Below are positions 24,501-32,472 of a stretch of 49,618 bases of DNA, piece by piece. Origin of the DNA: Halalkalibacillus halophilus DSM 18494. Its GTDB lineage: Bacteria > Bacillota > Bacilli > Bacillales > Alkalibacillaceae. The notes below the pieces were generated by a model that was not told the origin of the DNA, ran no database searches, and was given only the letters and a program-made list of their open reading frames with translations. The position numbers were made by a program, and so were the translations under genes. The first letter of the stretch is position 1; each line of letters starts with the position of its first letter. The stretch covers positions 1-49,618 of the forward strand of contig NZ_AUHI01000018.1 of assembly GCF_000423105.1 (NCBI RefSeq). Reading direction: 5' to 3'.

Positions 24501-25090
24501 ATGTTGCATCTCCAGTATTTGATGGTGCTAGTGAGGAAGACGTATGGGAAACCATTCAAGAAGCTGGCTTAGCAAGAGATGCAAAAACAGTTCTTTATGA
24601 TGGTCGTAGTGGTGATGCTTTCGACAACCGTGTTTCTGTAGGTGTCATGTATATGATCAAGCTAGAGCACATGGTAGACGATAAGCTACACGCACGTTCT
24701 ACTGGACCATACTCACTTGTTACACAGCAACCACTTGGTGGTAAAGCGCAATTCGGTGGACAGCGTTTTGGTGAAATGGAAGTTTGGGCACTAGAAGCAT
24801 ATGGTGCTGCTTACACACTTCAAGAGATCCTAACGGTTAAGTCGGATGACGTTGTTGGTAGAGTGAAGACGTATGAAGCAATTGTTAAAGGTGAGAACTT
24901 GCCAGAACCAGGTGTTCCGGAATCGTTCCGCGTATTAATCAAAGAACTTCAGAGTCTTGGTATGGATGTTAAAATGCTAACGCATGATGAAAAAGAAATT
25001 GACTTACGTGATTTAGAAGAAGACGAAAAATCTCAAGGTCAGTTAAATGTAAATATTGAAAAACCAGAACCAGAAGAAGCACCTGAATAA
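21536..25090 (+). CDS. rpoB: RNA polymerase beta subunit, with Tyr at the Asp516 rifampicin position
   Basis: A 1184-residue beta subunit. It carries GAERVIVSQLVRSP, the rifampicin cluster I region, ALGPGGLTRERAG, GRHGNKGVISKILPEED and HARSTGPYSLVTQQPLGGKA. TTG 21536 (MTGQLVQYG) lies 6 nt after GAGGGGTG; an earlier GTG at 21527 is within the ribosome binding site. In cluster I the sequence reads SSQLSQFMYQTNPLAEL: Tyr475 (TAC, 22958-22960) replaces the Asp that aligns with E. coli D516, while the His526 and Ser531 equivalents are unchanged. Mutations of this Asp, including to Tyr, give rifampicin resistance in several species. Confidence 0.97.
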   Translation: MTGQLVQYGRHRQRRSYARISEVQELPNLIEIQTASYQWFLDEGLKEMFADISPVEDFTGNLSLEFVDYTLGEPKYPVEEAKERDVTYNAPLRVKVRLRNKDTGEVKEQEVFMGDFPLMTSTGTFIINGAERVIVSQLVRSPSVYFNEKYDKNGKRGHTATVIPSRGAWLEFETDAKDVVHVRIDRTRKLPITVLLRALGFSSDDEIIDLLGDNEYIRNTLEKDNTEDSDKALVEIYERLRPGEPPTADNARSLLYSRFFDPKRYDLARVGRYKMNKKLHIKNRLFNQTLAETIADEETGEVIARKGDKLNRRLLDKLIPHLDKEDEATGEKILEPQDGVLDDPVKVQSVKIIDPTDPDGERTLNIISNGNVDHSIKHITYADIISSISYFFNILHTVGNTDDIDHLGNRRLRSVGELLQNQFRIGLSRMERVIRERMSIQDTESITPQQLINIRPVIASIKEFFGSSQLSQFMYQTNPLAELTHKRRLSALGPGGLTRERAGMEVRDVHYSHYGRMCPIETPEGPNIGLINSLSSYAKVNPFGFIETPYRKVDPDTGRVTGESEYLTADEEDQYIVAQANARLEEDGSFTDEEVIARFRGENTVVSRDQIDYMDVSPKQVVSAATACIPFLENDDSNRALMGANMQRQAVPLIEPEAPFVGTGMEYVSGKDSGASIVCQHPGVVEKVEAKEVHVRRIETVDGKEVEGDLDRYPFQKFIRSNQGSCYNQKPIVSKGDRLEKGEIIADGPSMDMGELALGRNALVAFMTWDGYNYEDAVIMSERLVKDDVFTSIHIEEFESEARDTKLGPEEITRDIPNVGEDALRDLDESGVIRVGAEVTDGDILVGKVTPKGMTELSAEERLLHAIFGEKAREVRDTSLRVPHGGGGIVHDVKVFNREDGDELSPGVNKLVRVYIVQKRKISEGDKMAGRHGNKGVISKILPEEDMPYLPDGTPVDVMLNPLGVPSRMNIGQVLELHLGMAAREMGIHVASPVFDGASEEDVWETIQEAGLARDAKTVLYDGRSGDAFDNRVSVGVMYMIKLEHMVDDKLHARSTGPYSLVTQQPLGGKAQFGGQRFGEMEVWALEAYGAAYTLQEILTVKSDDVVGRVKTYEAIVKGENLPEPGVPESFRVLIKELQSLGMDVKMLTHDEKEIDLRDLEEDEKSQGQLNVNIEKPEPEEAPE

Positions 25091-25118
25091 ATTGCTTGTG
25101 AACGTAACTATTTAACTC

Positions 25119-25155
25119 GTTCAGAAAGTCTCTAAAATGTTAGGGCTTTCTGAAC
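25119..25155 (+). repeat. Hairpin between rpoB and rpoC
   Basis: GTTCAGAAAG (25119-25128) and CTTTCTGAAC (25146-25155) form a perfect 10-bp stem; the 17-nt interior can add CTAA/TTAG. There is no T-run after it, so a processing or stabilising role is more likely than termination. Confidence 0.65.
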
Positions 25156-25197
25156 ACCCTAATATAAATGCTGTATAAAATAAGGGAGGTTGGCTCC

Positions 25198-28100
25198 TTG
25201 ATCGATGTAAATAGATTTGAGTACATGAAAATTGGATTGGCATCATCAGAGAAAATTCGTTCTTGGTCATATGGAGAGGTTAAAAAACCTGAAACGATTA
25301 ATTATCGTACATTAAAGCCAGAAAAGGACGGTCTATTCTGTGAACGTATTTTTGGTCCGACAAAGGACTGGGAATGTCACTGTGGAAAATATAAGCGTGT
25401 ACGTTACAAAGGTATCGTCTGTGACCGCTGTGGTGTGGAAGTAACAAAAGCAAAAGTTCGTCGTGAGCGTATGGGTCATATTGAATTAGCGGCTCCTGTG
25501 TCTCACATTTGGTATTTCAAAGGAATTCCAAGTCGTATGGGCCTTGTGCTTGACTTATCACCACGTGCTTTAGAAGAAGTAATTTACTTTGCTGCTTATA
25601 TTGTTACAGAACCTGGAGATACACCGCTTGAGAAAAAACAACTACTTTCAGAAAAAGAATACCGAGCTTACTATGATAAGTACGGTAAAACGTTCCAAGC
25701 TCATATGGGCGCGGAAGCAATACGTAAACTATTGCAAGACGTTGATATGGAACGTGAAGTTGGAGAATTGAAAGAAGAGCTTAAAACTGCTCAAGGTCAA
25801 CGAAGAACTCGTGCGATTAAACGTTTAGAGGTATTAGAATCATTCCGTAATTCTGGTAATGATGCTTCTTGGATGGTTTTAGATGTATTACCGATTATTC
25901 CTCCAGAACTTCGCCCAATGGTGCAGTTAGACGGTGGACGTTTCGCTACATCTGACTTAAACGATCTTTATCGTCGTGTTATTAACCGTAATAACCGTTT
26001 AAAACGTTTATTAGACCTAGGTGCACCAACAATTATTGTTCAAAACGAAAAGCGTATGCTACAAGAATCAGTTGACGCGTTGATTGACAACGGACGTCGT
26101 GGCCGCCCAGTTACCGGACCAGGAAACCGCCCGTTAAAATCACTCTCACATATGCTGAAAGGTAAGCAAGGGCGTTTCCGTCAAAACTTACTTGGTAAGC
26201 GTGTGGACTATTCTGGTCGTTCGGTTATCGTTGTTGGACCAAACTTGAAGATGTACCAATGTGGACTACCAAAAGAAATGGCGATTGAATTGTTCAAACC
26301 ATTTGTGATGCGTGAATTAGTGGAACGTGGCTTAGCACACAACATTAAATCTGCAAAACGTAATATTGAACGTTTACGCCCGGAAATTTGGGATGTTTTA
26401 GAAGATGTTATTAGAGAGCACCCAGTATTATTGAACCGTGCACCGACACTTCACCGTTTAGGAATTCAGTCATTTGAACCGGTATTAGTTGAAGGTCGCG
26501 CAATACGCTTACACCCATTAGTGTGTACAGCATATAACGCTGACTTTGATGGAGACCAAATGGCCGTTCACGTTCCTTTATCACCTGAAGCACAAGCGGA
26601 AGCACGCGTGTTAATGCTAGCAGCTCAAAATATCTTAAACCCTAAAGATGGTAAGCCAGTTGTGACACCATCACAGGATATGGTATTAGGTAACTACTAT
26701 TTAACATTAGAACGTAAAAATGCATTAGGTGAAGGGAAAGTTTTCTCCACTCCTGAAGATGCATTAGCGGCTTACGATAATGGCTATGTTCATTTACACA
26801 GTCGTGTTGGATTAATGGCTAAGTCTTTAAACAATCCTCGTTTTACAGAGGAACAAAATAAGAAAGTTATCGTAACTACGGTTGGTAAAATTATCTTTAA
26901 CGAAATTTTACCTCGTTCATTCCCGTATATTAATGAACCGACTTCTAGTAACTTAGAAATCGAAACACCAGAGAAGTACTTTGTTGATCCTAATCTTGAC
27001 TTGAAAGAGGAGTTTGCCTCTCGTGAGTTAATTGATCCGTTTAAGAAAGGGATCTTAGGAGATATCATTGCGGAAGTATTTAAATACTACAAGCTTTCTG
27101 AAACGTCTAAAATGCTAGACCGTATGAAAGACTTAGGTTTCAAATACTCTACGAAGGCCGGAATTACAATTGGTGTAGATGATATTGTGGTTCTTAGTGA
27201 CAAACAAGATGTTCTTGATGAGTCTCAAGCTAAAGTAGATAAAGTAATGAAGCAATTCCGTAGAGGTTTAATTACGGAAGGTGAACGTTATGATCGTATT
27301 ATTGCGATTTGGACGGAAGCGAAAGATGTTATTCAAAGTAAGTTGATGGACTCCTTAGAGACATTGAACCCAATTTACATGATGAGTGACTCTGGAGCTC
27401 GTGGTAACGCATCTAACTTTACGCAGCTTGCTGGTATGCGTGGACTGATGGCAAACCCATCTGGCCGTATCATTGAATTACCGATCAAGTCTAGTTTCCG
27501 TGAAGGACTAACAGTATTAGAGTACTTTATTTCTACACACGGTGCGCGTAAAGGTCTTGCCGATACAGCACTGAAAACAGCAGACTCAGGTTACTTGACC
27601 CGTCGTCTAGTTGATGTGGCACAAGATGTCATTATCCGTGAAGATGATTGTGGAACAGACCGTGGTATGGCTGTTGAAACATTGCGTGAAGGAAATGAAA
27701 TTATCGTTCCGTTATATGACCGCTTAGTTGGTCGTACAGCATTCCGTGCAGTGAAGCACCCAGAAACGAGCGAGAAATTAATCGGACGTAATGAACTAAT
27801 TACCGAAGATATTGCAAAAGAAATCGTCGAAGCTGGTGTAGAAACAGTCGTCATTCGTTCTGTATTTACTTGTAACACGCCTCATGGTGCTTGTAAGAAG
27901 TGTTATGGACGTAATATGGCTACTGGTGACCAAGTTGATGTTGGTGAAGCAGTTGGAATTATCGCTGCACAGTCAATCGGTGAACCTGGTACACAGTTAA
28001 CAATGCGTACATTCCACACAGGTGGAGTTGCCGGAGACGATATTACCCAAGGTTTACCGCGTATCCAAGAGGTATTCGAAGCGCGTAACCCTAAAGGTCA

Positions 28101-28830
28101 GGCGGTAATTAGTGAAATTCACGGTACCGTAAAAGAAGTTAACGAAATGAAAGATAAGAAAGAAATCATCGTACAAGGTGAGGTAGAACCTCGCACTTAC
28201 AATGCTCTTTACACGGCGAGAATGAGAGTTCAAGAAGGCGATCAAGTAGAACCAGGTGAAGCATTAACGGAAGGTTCGATTGACCCGAAAGAACTTATCA
28301 AAGCTCAAGGCCTACAAGGTGTTCAAGAGTACTTGTTAAGAGAAGTTCAAAAAGTTTATCGTATGCAAGGTGTTGAAATTAGTGATAAACACGTGGAAGT
28401 AATGGTTCGCCAAATGCTTCGTAAGGTACGTGTTGTTGAAGGTGGAGACACAGAGCTATTACCAGGATCATTACTTGAATTCCAACAGTTTAAAGAAGCA
28501 AACCATGCTGTTCTTAACAAAGGTGGAGCTCCAGCTGTTGCGAAACCAATTATTCTTGGTATTACGAAAGCATCTCTTGAAACAGATTCGTTCTTATCAG
28601 CAGCATCATTCCAGGAGACAACTCGTGTCCTAACTGATGCAGCTATCAAAGGTAAGTATGATGAATTACTAGGTCTTAAAGAGAATGTAATCATCGGTAA
28701 GCTTGTTCCTGCTGGTACCGGGTTACACCGTTACCGTCAGTTGCAGCCTGTCAAAGACGATGCACACTTACAAACAGAAGAAGCAGAAGAAACAGAAGAA
28801 ACAGAACAAGAAGTAGCTACAGAAATATAA
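25198..28830 (+). CDS. rpoC: RNA polymerase beta' subunit
   Basis: A 1210-residue catalytic subunit. The N-terminal zinc ribbon has CHCGKYKR and CDRCGVEV; the active-site loop is NADFDGDQMAVHVPL with three Mg-binding Asp residues; a second zinc site (CNTPHGACKKCYG) and the trigger loop region with GEPGTQLTMRTFHTGG are present. TTG 25198 (MIDVNRFEYM) is 7 nt after AAGGGAGGT, matching relatives; the earlier ATG at 25168 lacks such a site. The C-terminus ends in a Glu/Thr-rich tail. Confidence 0.97.
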   Translation: MIDVNRFEYMKIGLASSEKIRSWSYGEVKKPETINYRTLKPEKDGLFCERIFGPTKDWECHCGKYKRVRYKGIVCDRCGVEVTKAKVRRERMGHIELAAPVSHIWYFKGIPSRMGLVLDLSPRALEEVIYFAAYIVTEPGDTPLEKKQLLSEKEYRAYYDKYGKTFQAHMGAEAIRKLLQDVDMEREVGELKEELKTAQGQRRTRAIKRLEVLESFRNSGNDASWMVLDVLPIIPPELRPMVQLDGGRFATSDLNDLYRRVINRNNRLKRLLDLGAPTIIVQNEKRMLQESVDALIDNGRRGRPVTGPGNRPLKSLSHMLKGKQGRFRQNLLGKRVDYSGRSVIVVGPNLKMYQCGLPKEMAIELFKPFVMRELVERGLAHNIKSAKRNIERLRPEIWDVLEDVIREHPVLLNRAPTLHRLGIQSFEPVLVEGRAIRLHPLVCTAYNADFDGDQMAVHVPLSPEAQAEARVLMLAAQNILNPKDGKPVVTPSQDMVLGNYYLTLERKNALGEGKVFSTPEDALAAYDNGYVHLHSRVGLMAKSLNNPRFTEEQNKKVIVTTVGKIIFNEILPRSFPYINEPTSSNLEIETPEKYFVDPNLDLKEEFASRELIDPFKKGILGDIIAEVFKYYKLSETSKMLDRMKDLGFKYSTKAGITIGVDDIVVLSDKQDVLDESQAKVDKVMKQFRRGLITEGERYDRIIAIWTEAKDVIQSKLMDSLETLNPIYMMSDSGARGNASNFTQLAGMRGLMANPSGRIIELPIKSSFREGLTVLEYFISTHGARKGLADTALKTADSGYLTRRLVDVAQDVIIREDDCGTDRGMAVETLREGNEIIVPLYDRLVGRTAFRAVKHPETSEKLIGRNELITEDIAKEIVEAGVETVVIRSVFTCNTPHGACKKCYGRNMATGDQVDVGEAVGIIAAQSIGEPGTQLTMRTFHTGGVAGDDITQGLPRIQEVFEARNPKGQAVISEIHGTVKEVNEMKDKKEIIVQGEVEPRTYNALYTARMRVQEGDQVEPGEALTEGSIDPKELIKAQGLQGVQEYLLREVQKVYRMQGVEISDKHVEVMVRQMLRKVRVVEGGDTELLPGSLLEFQQFKEANHAVLNKGGAPAVAKPIILGITKASLETDSFLSAASFQETTRVLTDAAIKGKYDELLGLKENVIIGKLVPAGTGLHRYRQLQPVKDDAHLQTEEAEETEETEQEVATEI

Positions 28831-28874
28831 TGTGATCAACAGGTTAGAAGCATCTTGGATTTTTTAGATAATCA

Positions 28875-28903
28875 TTGACAACATTTTGTTGGGGTGATAG
28901 TAT
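28875..28903 (+). promoter_or_regulatory. Promoter of the str operon (rplGB-rpsL)
   Basis: TTGACA (28875-28880), 17-bp spacer, TAGTAT (28898-28903) with an extended TG at 28895-28896. It is flanked by an imperfect inverted repeat: GGTTA-G-AAGCATCTTG (28842-28857) against CAAGGTGCTT...TAACC (28907-28925). Confidence 0.75.
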
Positions 28904-28948
28904 ATTCAAGGTGCTTCATTTAACCTTGTTACTTTGGAGGAGCAATAA

Positions 28949-29200
28949 ATGTCTTATGAAAAAGTAGCACAGGCTCAAAATCGTTTAATTATTGGAGCAA
29001 AACAAGTACTTAAGTCTATGAAAAATAGTGAAGTACAAGAAGTCGTTATTGCAGAAAATGCAGAGCGACGTATAACCGATGAAATTTTACAAATGGCTGA
29101 ACAATATCAAGTTCCGGTTGTGTATGTTGAGTCGATGAAAGAGCTCGGTAAAGCAAGCGGTATTGAAGTTGGAGCGGCTACAGTAGCAATTAGACAGTAA
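28949..29200 (+). CDS. rplGB: L7Ae-family ribosomal protein (YbxF, L7Ae-like)
   Basis: An 83-residue protein of the L7Ae/L30e/S12e family that binds kink-turn RNA. NRLIIGAKQVLKSMKNSEV and VVIAENAERRIT are the typical RNA-contact segments. TTGGAGGAGC precedes the ATG. It follows rpoC and starts the str operon, as in B. subtilis; its RNA partner in vivo is uncertain. Confidence 0.93.
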   Translation: MSYEKVAQAQNRLIIGAKQVLKSMKNSEVQEVVIAENAERRITDEILQMAEQYQVPVVYVESMKELGKASGIEVGAATVAIRQ

Positions 29201-29239
29201 ACTTATACATGATGCGTTATGTATGAAGTTTGTTTTTTT
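29201..29239 (+). terminator. Terminator-like hairpin between rplGB and rpsL
   Basis: ACTTATACAT (29201-29210) pairs with ATGTAT-G-AAGT (29219-29229), 10 bp with one bulged G, followed by TTTGTTTTTTT. An ACCAC/GTGGT hairpin (29252-29269) comes next, before the rpsL ribosome binding site. As no strong promoter follows, this may be a partial terminator or attenuator for rpsL-rpsG-fusA. Confidence 0.65.
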
Positions 29240-29302
29240 GCTAAATTATGAACCACCTGGATGTGTGGTATTGCAAAAGAGAAATCGAAGGGAGGAAAAA
29301 TC

Positions 29303-29716
29303 ATGCCAACTATTAATCAGTTAGTACGCAAAGGACGTCAAACAAAAACTCGTAAGTCTGACTCTCCGGCACTAAATCATGGTTTCAATAGCTACAAGAA
29401 AAAGTATACAAATAACCCAGCTCCACAAAAGCGCGGTGTTTGTACACGTGTTGCTACAATGACTCCAAAGAAGCCGAACTCAGCACTTCGTAAATATGCA
29501 CGTGTTCGTCTTTCTAACCAAATTGAAGTTACGGCTTATATCCCAGGTATTGGGCACAACCTACAAGAACACAGTGTTGTACTAATCCGTGGTGGTCGTG
29601 TTAAGGACTTACCGGGTGTACGTTATCACATTGTTCGTGGTGCGTTAGATACTGCTGGAGTTGACGGTCGTAGACAAGGTCGTTCGAAGTACGGAACGAA
29701 AAAACCTAAGCAATAA
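29303..29716 (+). CDS. rpsL: Ribosomal protein S12
   Basis: A 137-residue decoding-centre protein. TPKKPNSALRKYARVRL and GGRVKDLPGVRYH carry Lys at the two classical streptomycin positions (E. coli K42 and K87 equivalents), so no rpsL-type resistance is suggested. ATG 29303 (MPTINQLVRKG) is preceded by AAGGGAGG; the longer upstream frame lacks such a site. Confidence 0.97.
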   Translation: MPTINQLVRKGRQTKTRKSDSPALNHGFNSYKKKYTNNPAPQKRGVCTRVATMTPKKPNSALRKYARVRLSNQIEVTAYIPGIGHNLQEHSVVLIRGGRVKDLPGVRYHIVRGALDTAGVDGRRQGRSKYGTKKPKQ

Positions 29717-29762
29717 AATCGTTAATGCGTTTTAAGAACATCAATGAAGGGAGGATTACAAA

Positions 29763-30233
29763 ATGCCACGTAAAGGTGCAGTACCAAAAAGAGATGTATT
29801 ACCAGATCCACTTCATAACTCTAAACTTGTTACTCGTCTAATTAACCAAATTATGGTTGACGGTAAAAAAGGAACAGCTCAAAAGATTTTATATAAAGCT
29901 TTTGATTTAGTTGAAGAACGTAGTGGTCAAAATGCTATGGATACATTTGAAGAAGCAATGAAAAACGTTATGCCAGTACTTGAAGTACGTGCAAGACGTG
30001 TTGGTGGTTCAAACTACCAAGTACCAGTTGAGGTGCGTCCAGAACGTCGTCAAGCGCTAGGATTACGTTTCATCGTAAACTATTCTAGACTTCGCGGAGA
30101 AAAGACAATGGAAGAGCGTCTTGCAAATGAAGTGCTAGATGCTGCTAATAACACAGGTGCAGCTGTTAGACGCCGTGAAGAAATGCATAAAATGGCGGAA
30201 GCGAACAAAGCGTTTGCTCACTATCGTTGGTAA
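29763..30233 (+). CDS. rpsG: Ribosomal protein S7
   Basis: A 156-residue primary assembly protein of the 30S head. MPRKGAVPKRDVLPDPL, VEVRPERRQALGLRFI and the C-terminal MHKMAEANKAFAHYRW are typical. GGGAGG precedes the ATG; the gene follows rpsL by 46 bp. Confidence 0.97.
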   Translation: MPRKGAVPKRDVLPDPLHNSKLVTRLINQIMVDGKKGTAQKILYKAFDLVEERSGQNAMDTFEEAMKNVMPVLEVRARRVGGSNYQVPVEVRPERRQALGLRFIVNYSRLRGEKTMEERLANEVLDAANNTGAAVRRREEMHKMAEANKAFAHYRW

Positions 30234-30274
30234 TCAATCTAACTTAATCCTAATAGAAGGAAGGAGAAATTATT

Positions 30275-32353
30275 ATGCCAAGAGAGTTCTCCTTAGACAA
30301 ATATCGTAATATTGGTATCATGGCTCACATTGATGCTGGTAAAACAACAGCTACGGAGCGTATCTTGTTCTACACAGGACGTATTCACAAGCTGGGGGAA
30401 ACTCACGAAGGGGCATCCCAAATGGACTGGATGGATCAGGAGCAAGAACGTGGTATTACAATCACTTCTGCTGCTACCACAGCCGAATGGAATGACCATC
30501 GTATTAATATTATTGATACTCCAGGGCACGTAGACTTCACTGTTGAGGTTGAACGTTCACTACGTGTACTTGATGGTTCTGTTGCGCTACTAGATGCGCA
30601 ATCAGGTGTAGAGCCACAAACGGAAACTGTTTGGAGACAAGCAACTACTTACGGAGTACCTCGTGTTGTGTTTATCAACAAGATGGATAAAATGGGGGCT
30701 GACTTCCTATACTCTGTAGGTACTTTAGTAGATCGTCTTGGAGCAAATGCTCACCCAATTCAATTACCTATTGGTGCGGAAGACGACTTTGAAGGAATCA
30801 TTGACCTAGTTGAAATGAAAGCATTCTTCTATGAAGATGACCTTGGTACTCGTACTACAGCAGGAGAGATTCCTGATGAGTATAAAGAACAAGCTGAGGA
30901 ATATCATACACGTTTAGTTGAAGCTGTTGCTGAACTAGATGAAGAATTAATGGAGAAATACCTAGAAGGTGAAGAGTTTACAGTTTCTGAACTGAAAGCT
31001 GCGATCCGTAAAGGTACTTGTGATGTTGAATTTTACCCAGTAATGGTTGGTTCAGCTTTCAAAAACAAAGGTGTACAATTACTTCTAGATGCTGTAATTG
31101 ATTACTTACCATCTCCATTAGATGTACCTGCAATCGAAGGTCACAAGCCTGGAACAGAAGAGCAAGTTACTCGTAAGTCTGATGACAACGAGCCATTCTC
31201 AGCTCTAGCATTCAAGGTAGCAACTGACCCATTCGTAGGTAAGTTAACATTCTTCCGTGTGTATTCAGGTACTCTTAAGAGTGGTTCCTACGTTAAAAAC
31301 GCTACAAAAGATAAGCGTGAACGTGTAGGTCGTATCTTACAGATGCACGCAAACCACCGTGAAGAAGTATCTGAAGTATTCGCAGGTGACATCGCTGGTG
31401 GTGTAGGTCTTAAAGACACGGCTACTGGTGACACCATTTGTGATGAGAAGAACTTAGTAATTCTAGAATCAATGGACTTCCCTGATCCAGTTATCGCGGT
31501 TGCTATTGAGCCTAAATCAAAAGCTGACCAAGATAAAATGGCAATTGCATTAGGTAAACTAGCGGAGGAAGACCCAACATTTAAGACAGAATCAAATGAA
31601 GAAACAGGTCAAACAATCATTCATGGTATGGGTGAGTTACACTTAGATATCATCGTGGACCGTTTGAAACGTGAATTCAAAGTTGAAGCAAATGTTGGTG
31701 CTCCACAAGTTGCTTACCGTGAAACATTCCGTGCTAGCGCGGAAGTTGAAGGTAAGTTCGTACGTCAGTCAGGTGGTCGTGGACAATACGGTCACGTTTG
31801 GGTTAAATTTGAGCCAAACGAAGAAGGTGCTGGCTATGAGTTTATCGATAAAATCGTAGGTGGTGTTGTACCACGTGAATATATCGCTTCTGTTGGGCAA
31901 GGAATTAGAGAAACAATGGAAAACGGTGTACTTGCTGGTTACCCACTAATCGACTTAAAAGCAACATTATTCGATGGTTCTTACCACGATGTTGACTCGA
32001 ACGAGACAGCATTTAAAGTAGCTGCATCTATGGCGCTTAAAGAAGCGAAAAACAAATGTAACCCTGTACTTCTAGAACCAATGATGAAAGTAGAAATCGT
32101 TGTACCTGAAGAATACATGGGAGACATCATGGGTGATGTTACATCTCGTCGTGGACGTGTAGAAGGAATGGGAACACGCGGAAATGCTTCTGTAGTTGAT
32201 GCGTTCGTACCACTTTCTGAAATGTTCGGTTATGCGACTGCACTTCGTTCAAATACGCAAGGTCGTGGAACTTACACAATGCACTTCAGCCACTATGACG
32301 AAGTTCCAAAATCAATTTCTGAGGAAATTATCAAAAAAAATAGTGGAAGATAA
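30275..32353 (+). CDS. fusA: Elongation factor G
   Basis: A 692-residue translocation GTPase. G1 is AHIDAGKTT (17-25), G3 DTPGH, G4 NKMD; domains II-V follow with RGQYGHVWVKFEP in domain IV and RRGRVEGMGTRG near the end. AAGGAAGGAG precedes the ATG. Third gene of the rpsL-rpsG-fusA run. Confidence 0.98.
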   Translation: MPREFSLDKYRNIGIMAHIDAGKTTATERILFYTGRIHKLGETHEGASQMDWMDQEQERGITITSAATTAEWNDHRINIIDTPGHVDFTVEVERSLRVLDGSVALLDAQSGVEPQTETVWRQATTYGVPRVVFINKMDKMGADFLYSVGTLVDRLGANAHPIQLPIGAEDDFEGIIDLVEMKAFFYEDDLGTRTTAGEIPDEYKEQAEEYHTRLVEAVAELDEELMEKYLEGEEFTVSELKAAIRKGTCDVEFYPVMVGSAFKNKGVQLLLDAVIDYLPSPLDVPAIEGHKPGTEEQVTRKSDDNEPFSALAFKVATDPFVGKLTFFRVYSGTLKSGSYVKNATKDKRERVGRILQMHANHREEVSEVFAGDIAGGVGLKDTATGDTICDEKNLVILESMDFPDPVIAVAIEPKSKADQDKMAIALGKLAEEDPTFKTESNEETGQTIIHGMGELHLDIIVDRLKREFKVEANVGAPQVAYRETFRASAEVEGKFVRQSGGRGQYGHVWVKFEPNEEGAGYEFIDKIVGGVVPREYIASVGQGIRETMENGVLAGYPLIDLKATLFDGSYHDVDSNETAFKVAASMALKEAKNKCNPVLLEPMMKVEIVVPEEYMGDIMGDVTSRRGRVEGMGTRGNASVVDAFVPLSEMFGYATALRSNTQGRGTYTMHFSHYDEVPKSISEEIIKKNSGR

Positions 32354-32427
32354 TTGATTTTTTTGAGAAAATCCCTTATAACAAGTATTGTAAGGAGTTG
32401 TCCTTTAGAAATTTTCTAAAGGACAAC
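32354..32427 (+). promoter_or_regulatory. tuf promoter and 5' hairpin
   Basis: Candidate promoter TTGATT (32354-32359), 17-bp spacer, TATAAC (32377-32382). Soon after the predicted start is a perfect 14-bp hairpin GTTGTCCTTTAGAA/TTCTAAAGGACAAC (32397-32410 with 32414-32427) with a 3-nt loop and no T-run. It would lie near the 5' end of the tuf mRNA, where such stems protect against RNase. Confidence 0.65.
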
Positions 32428-32472
32428 CAAACAATAAATAAAATTATGATTAATCTTAAGGAGGAAATATAA

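Noticed and set aside
29303..29716. Streptomycin-resistance change in rpsL
   Set aside because: Both key lysines (in TPKKPNS and RVKDLPG) are intact.
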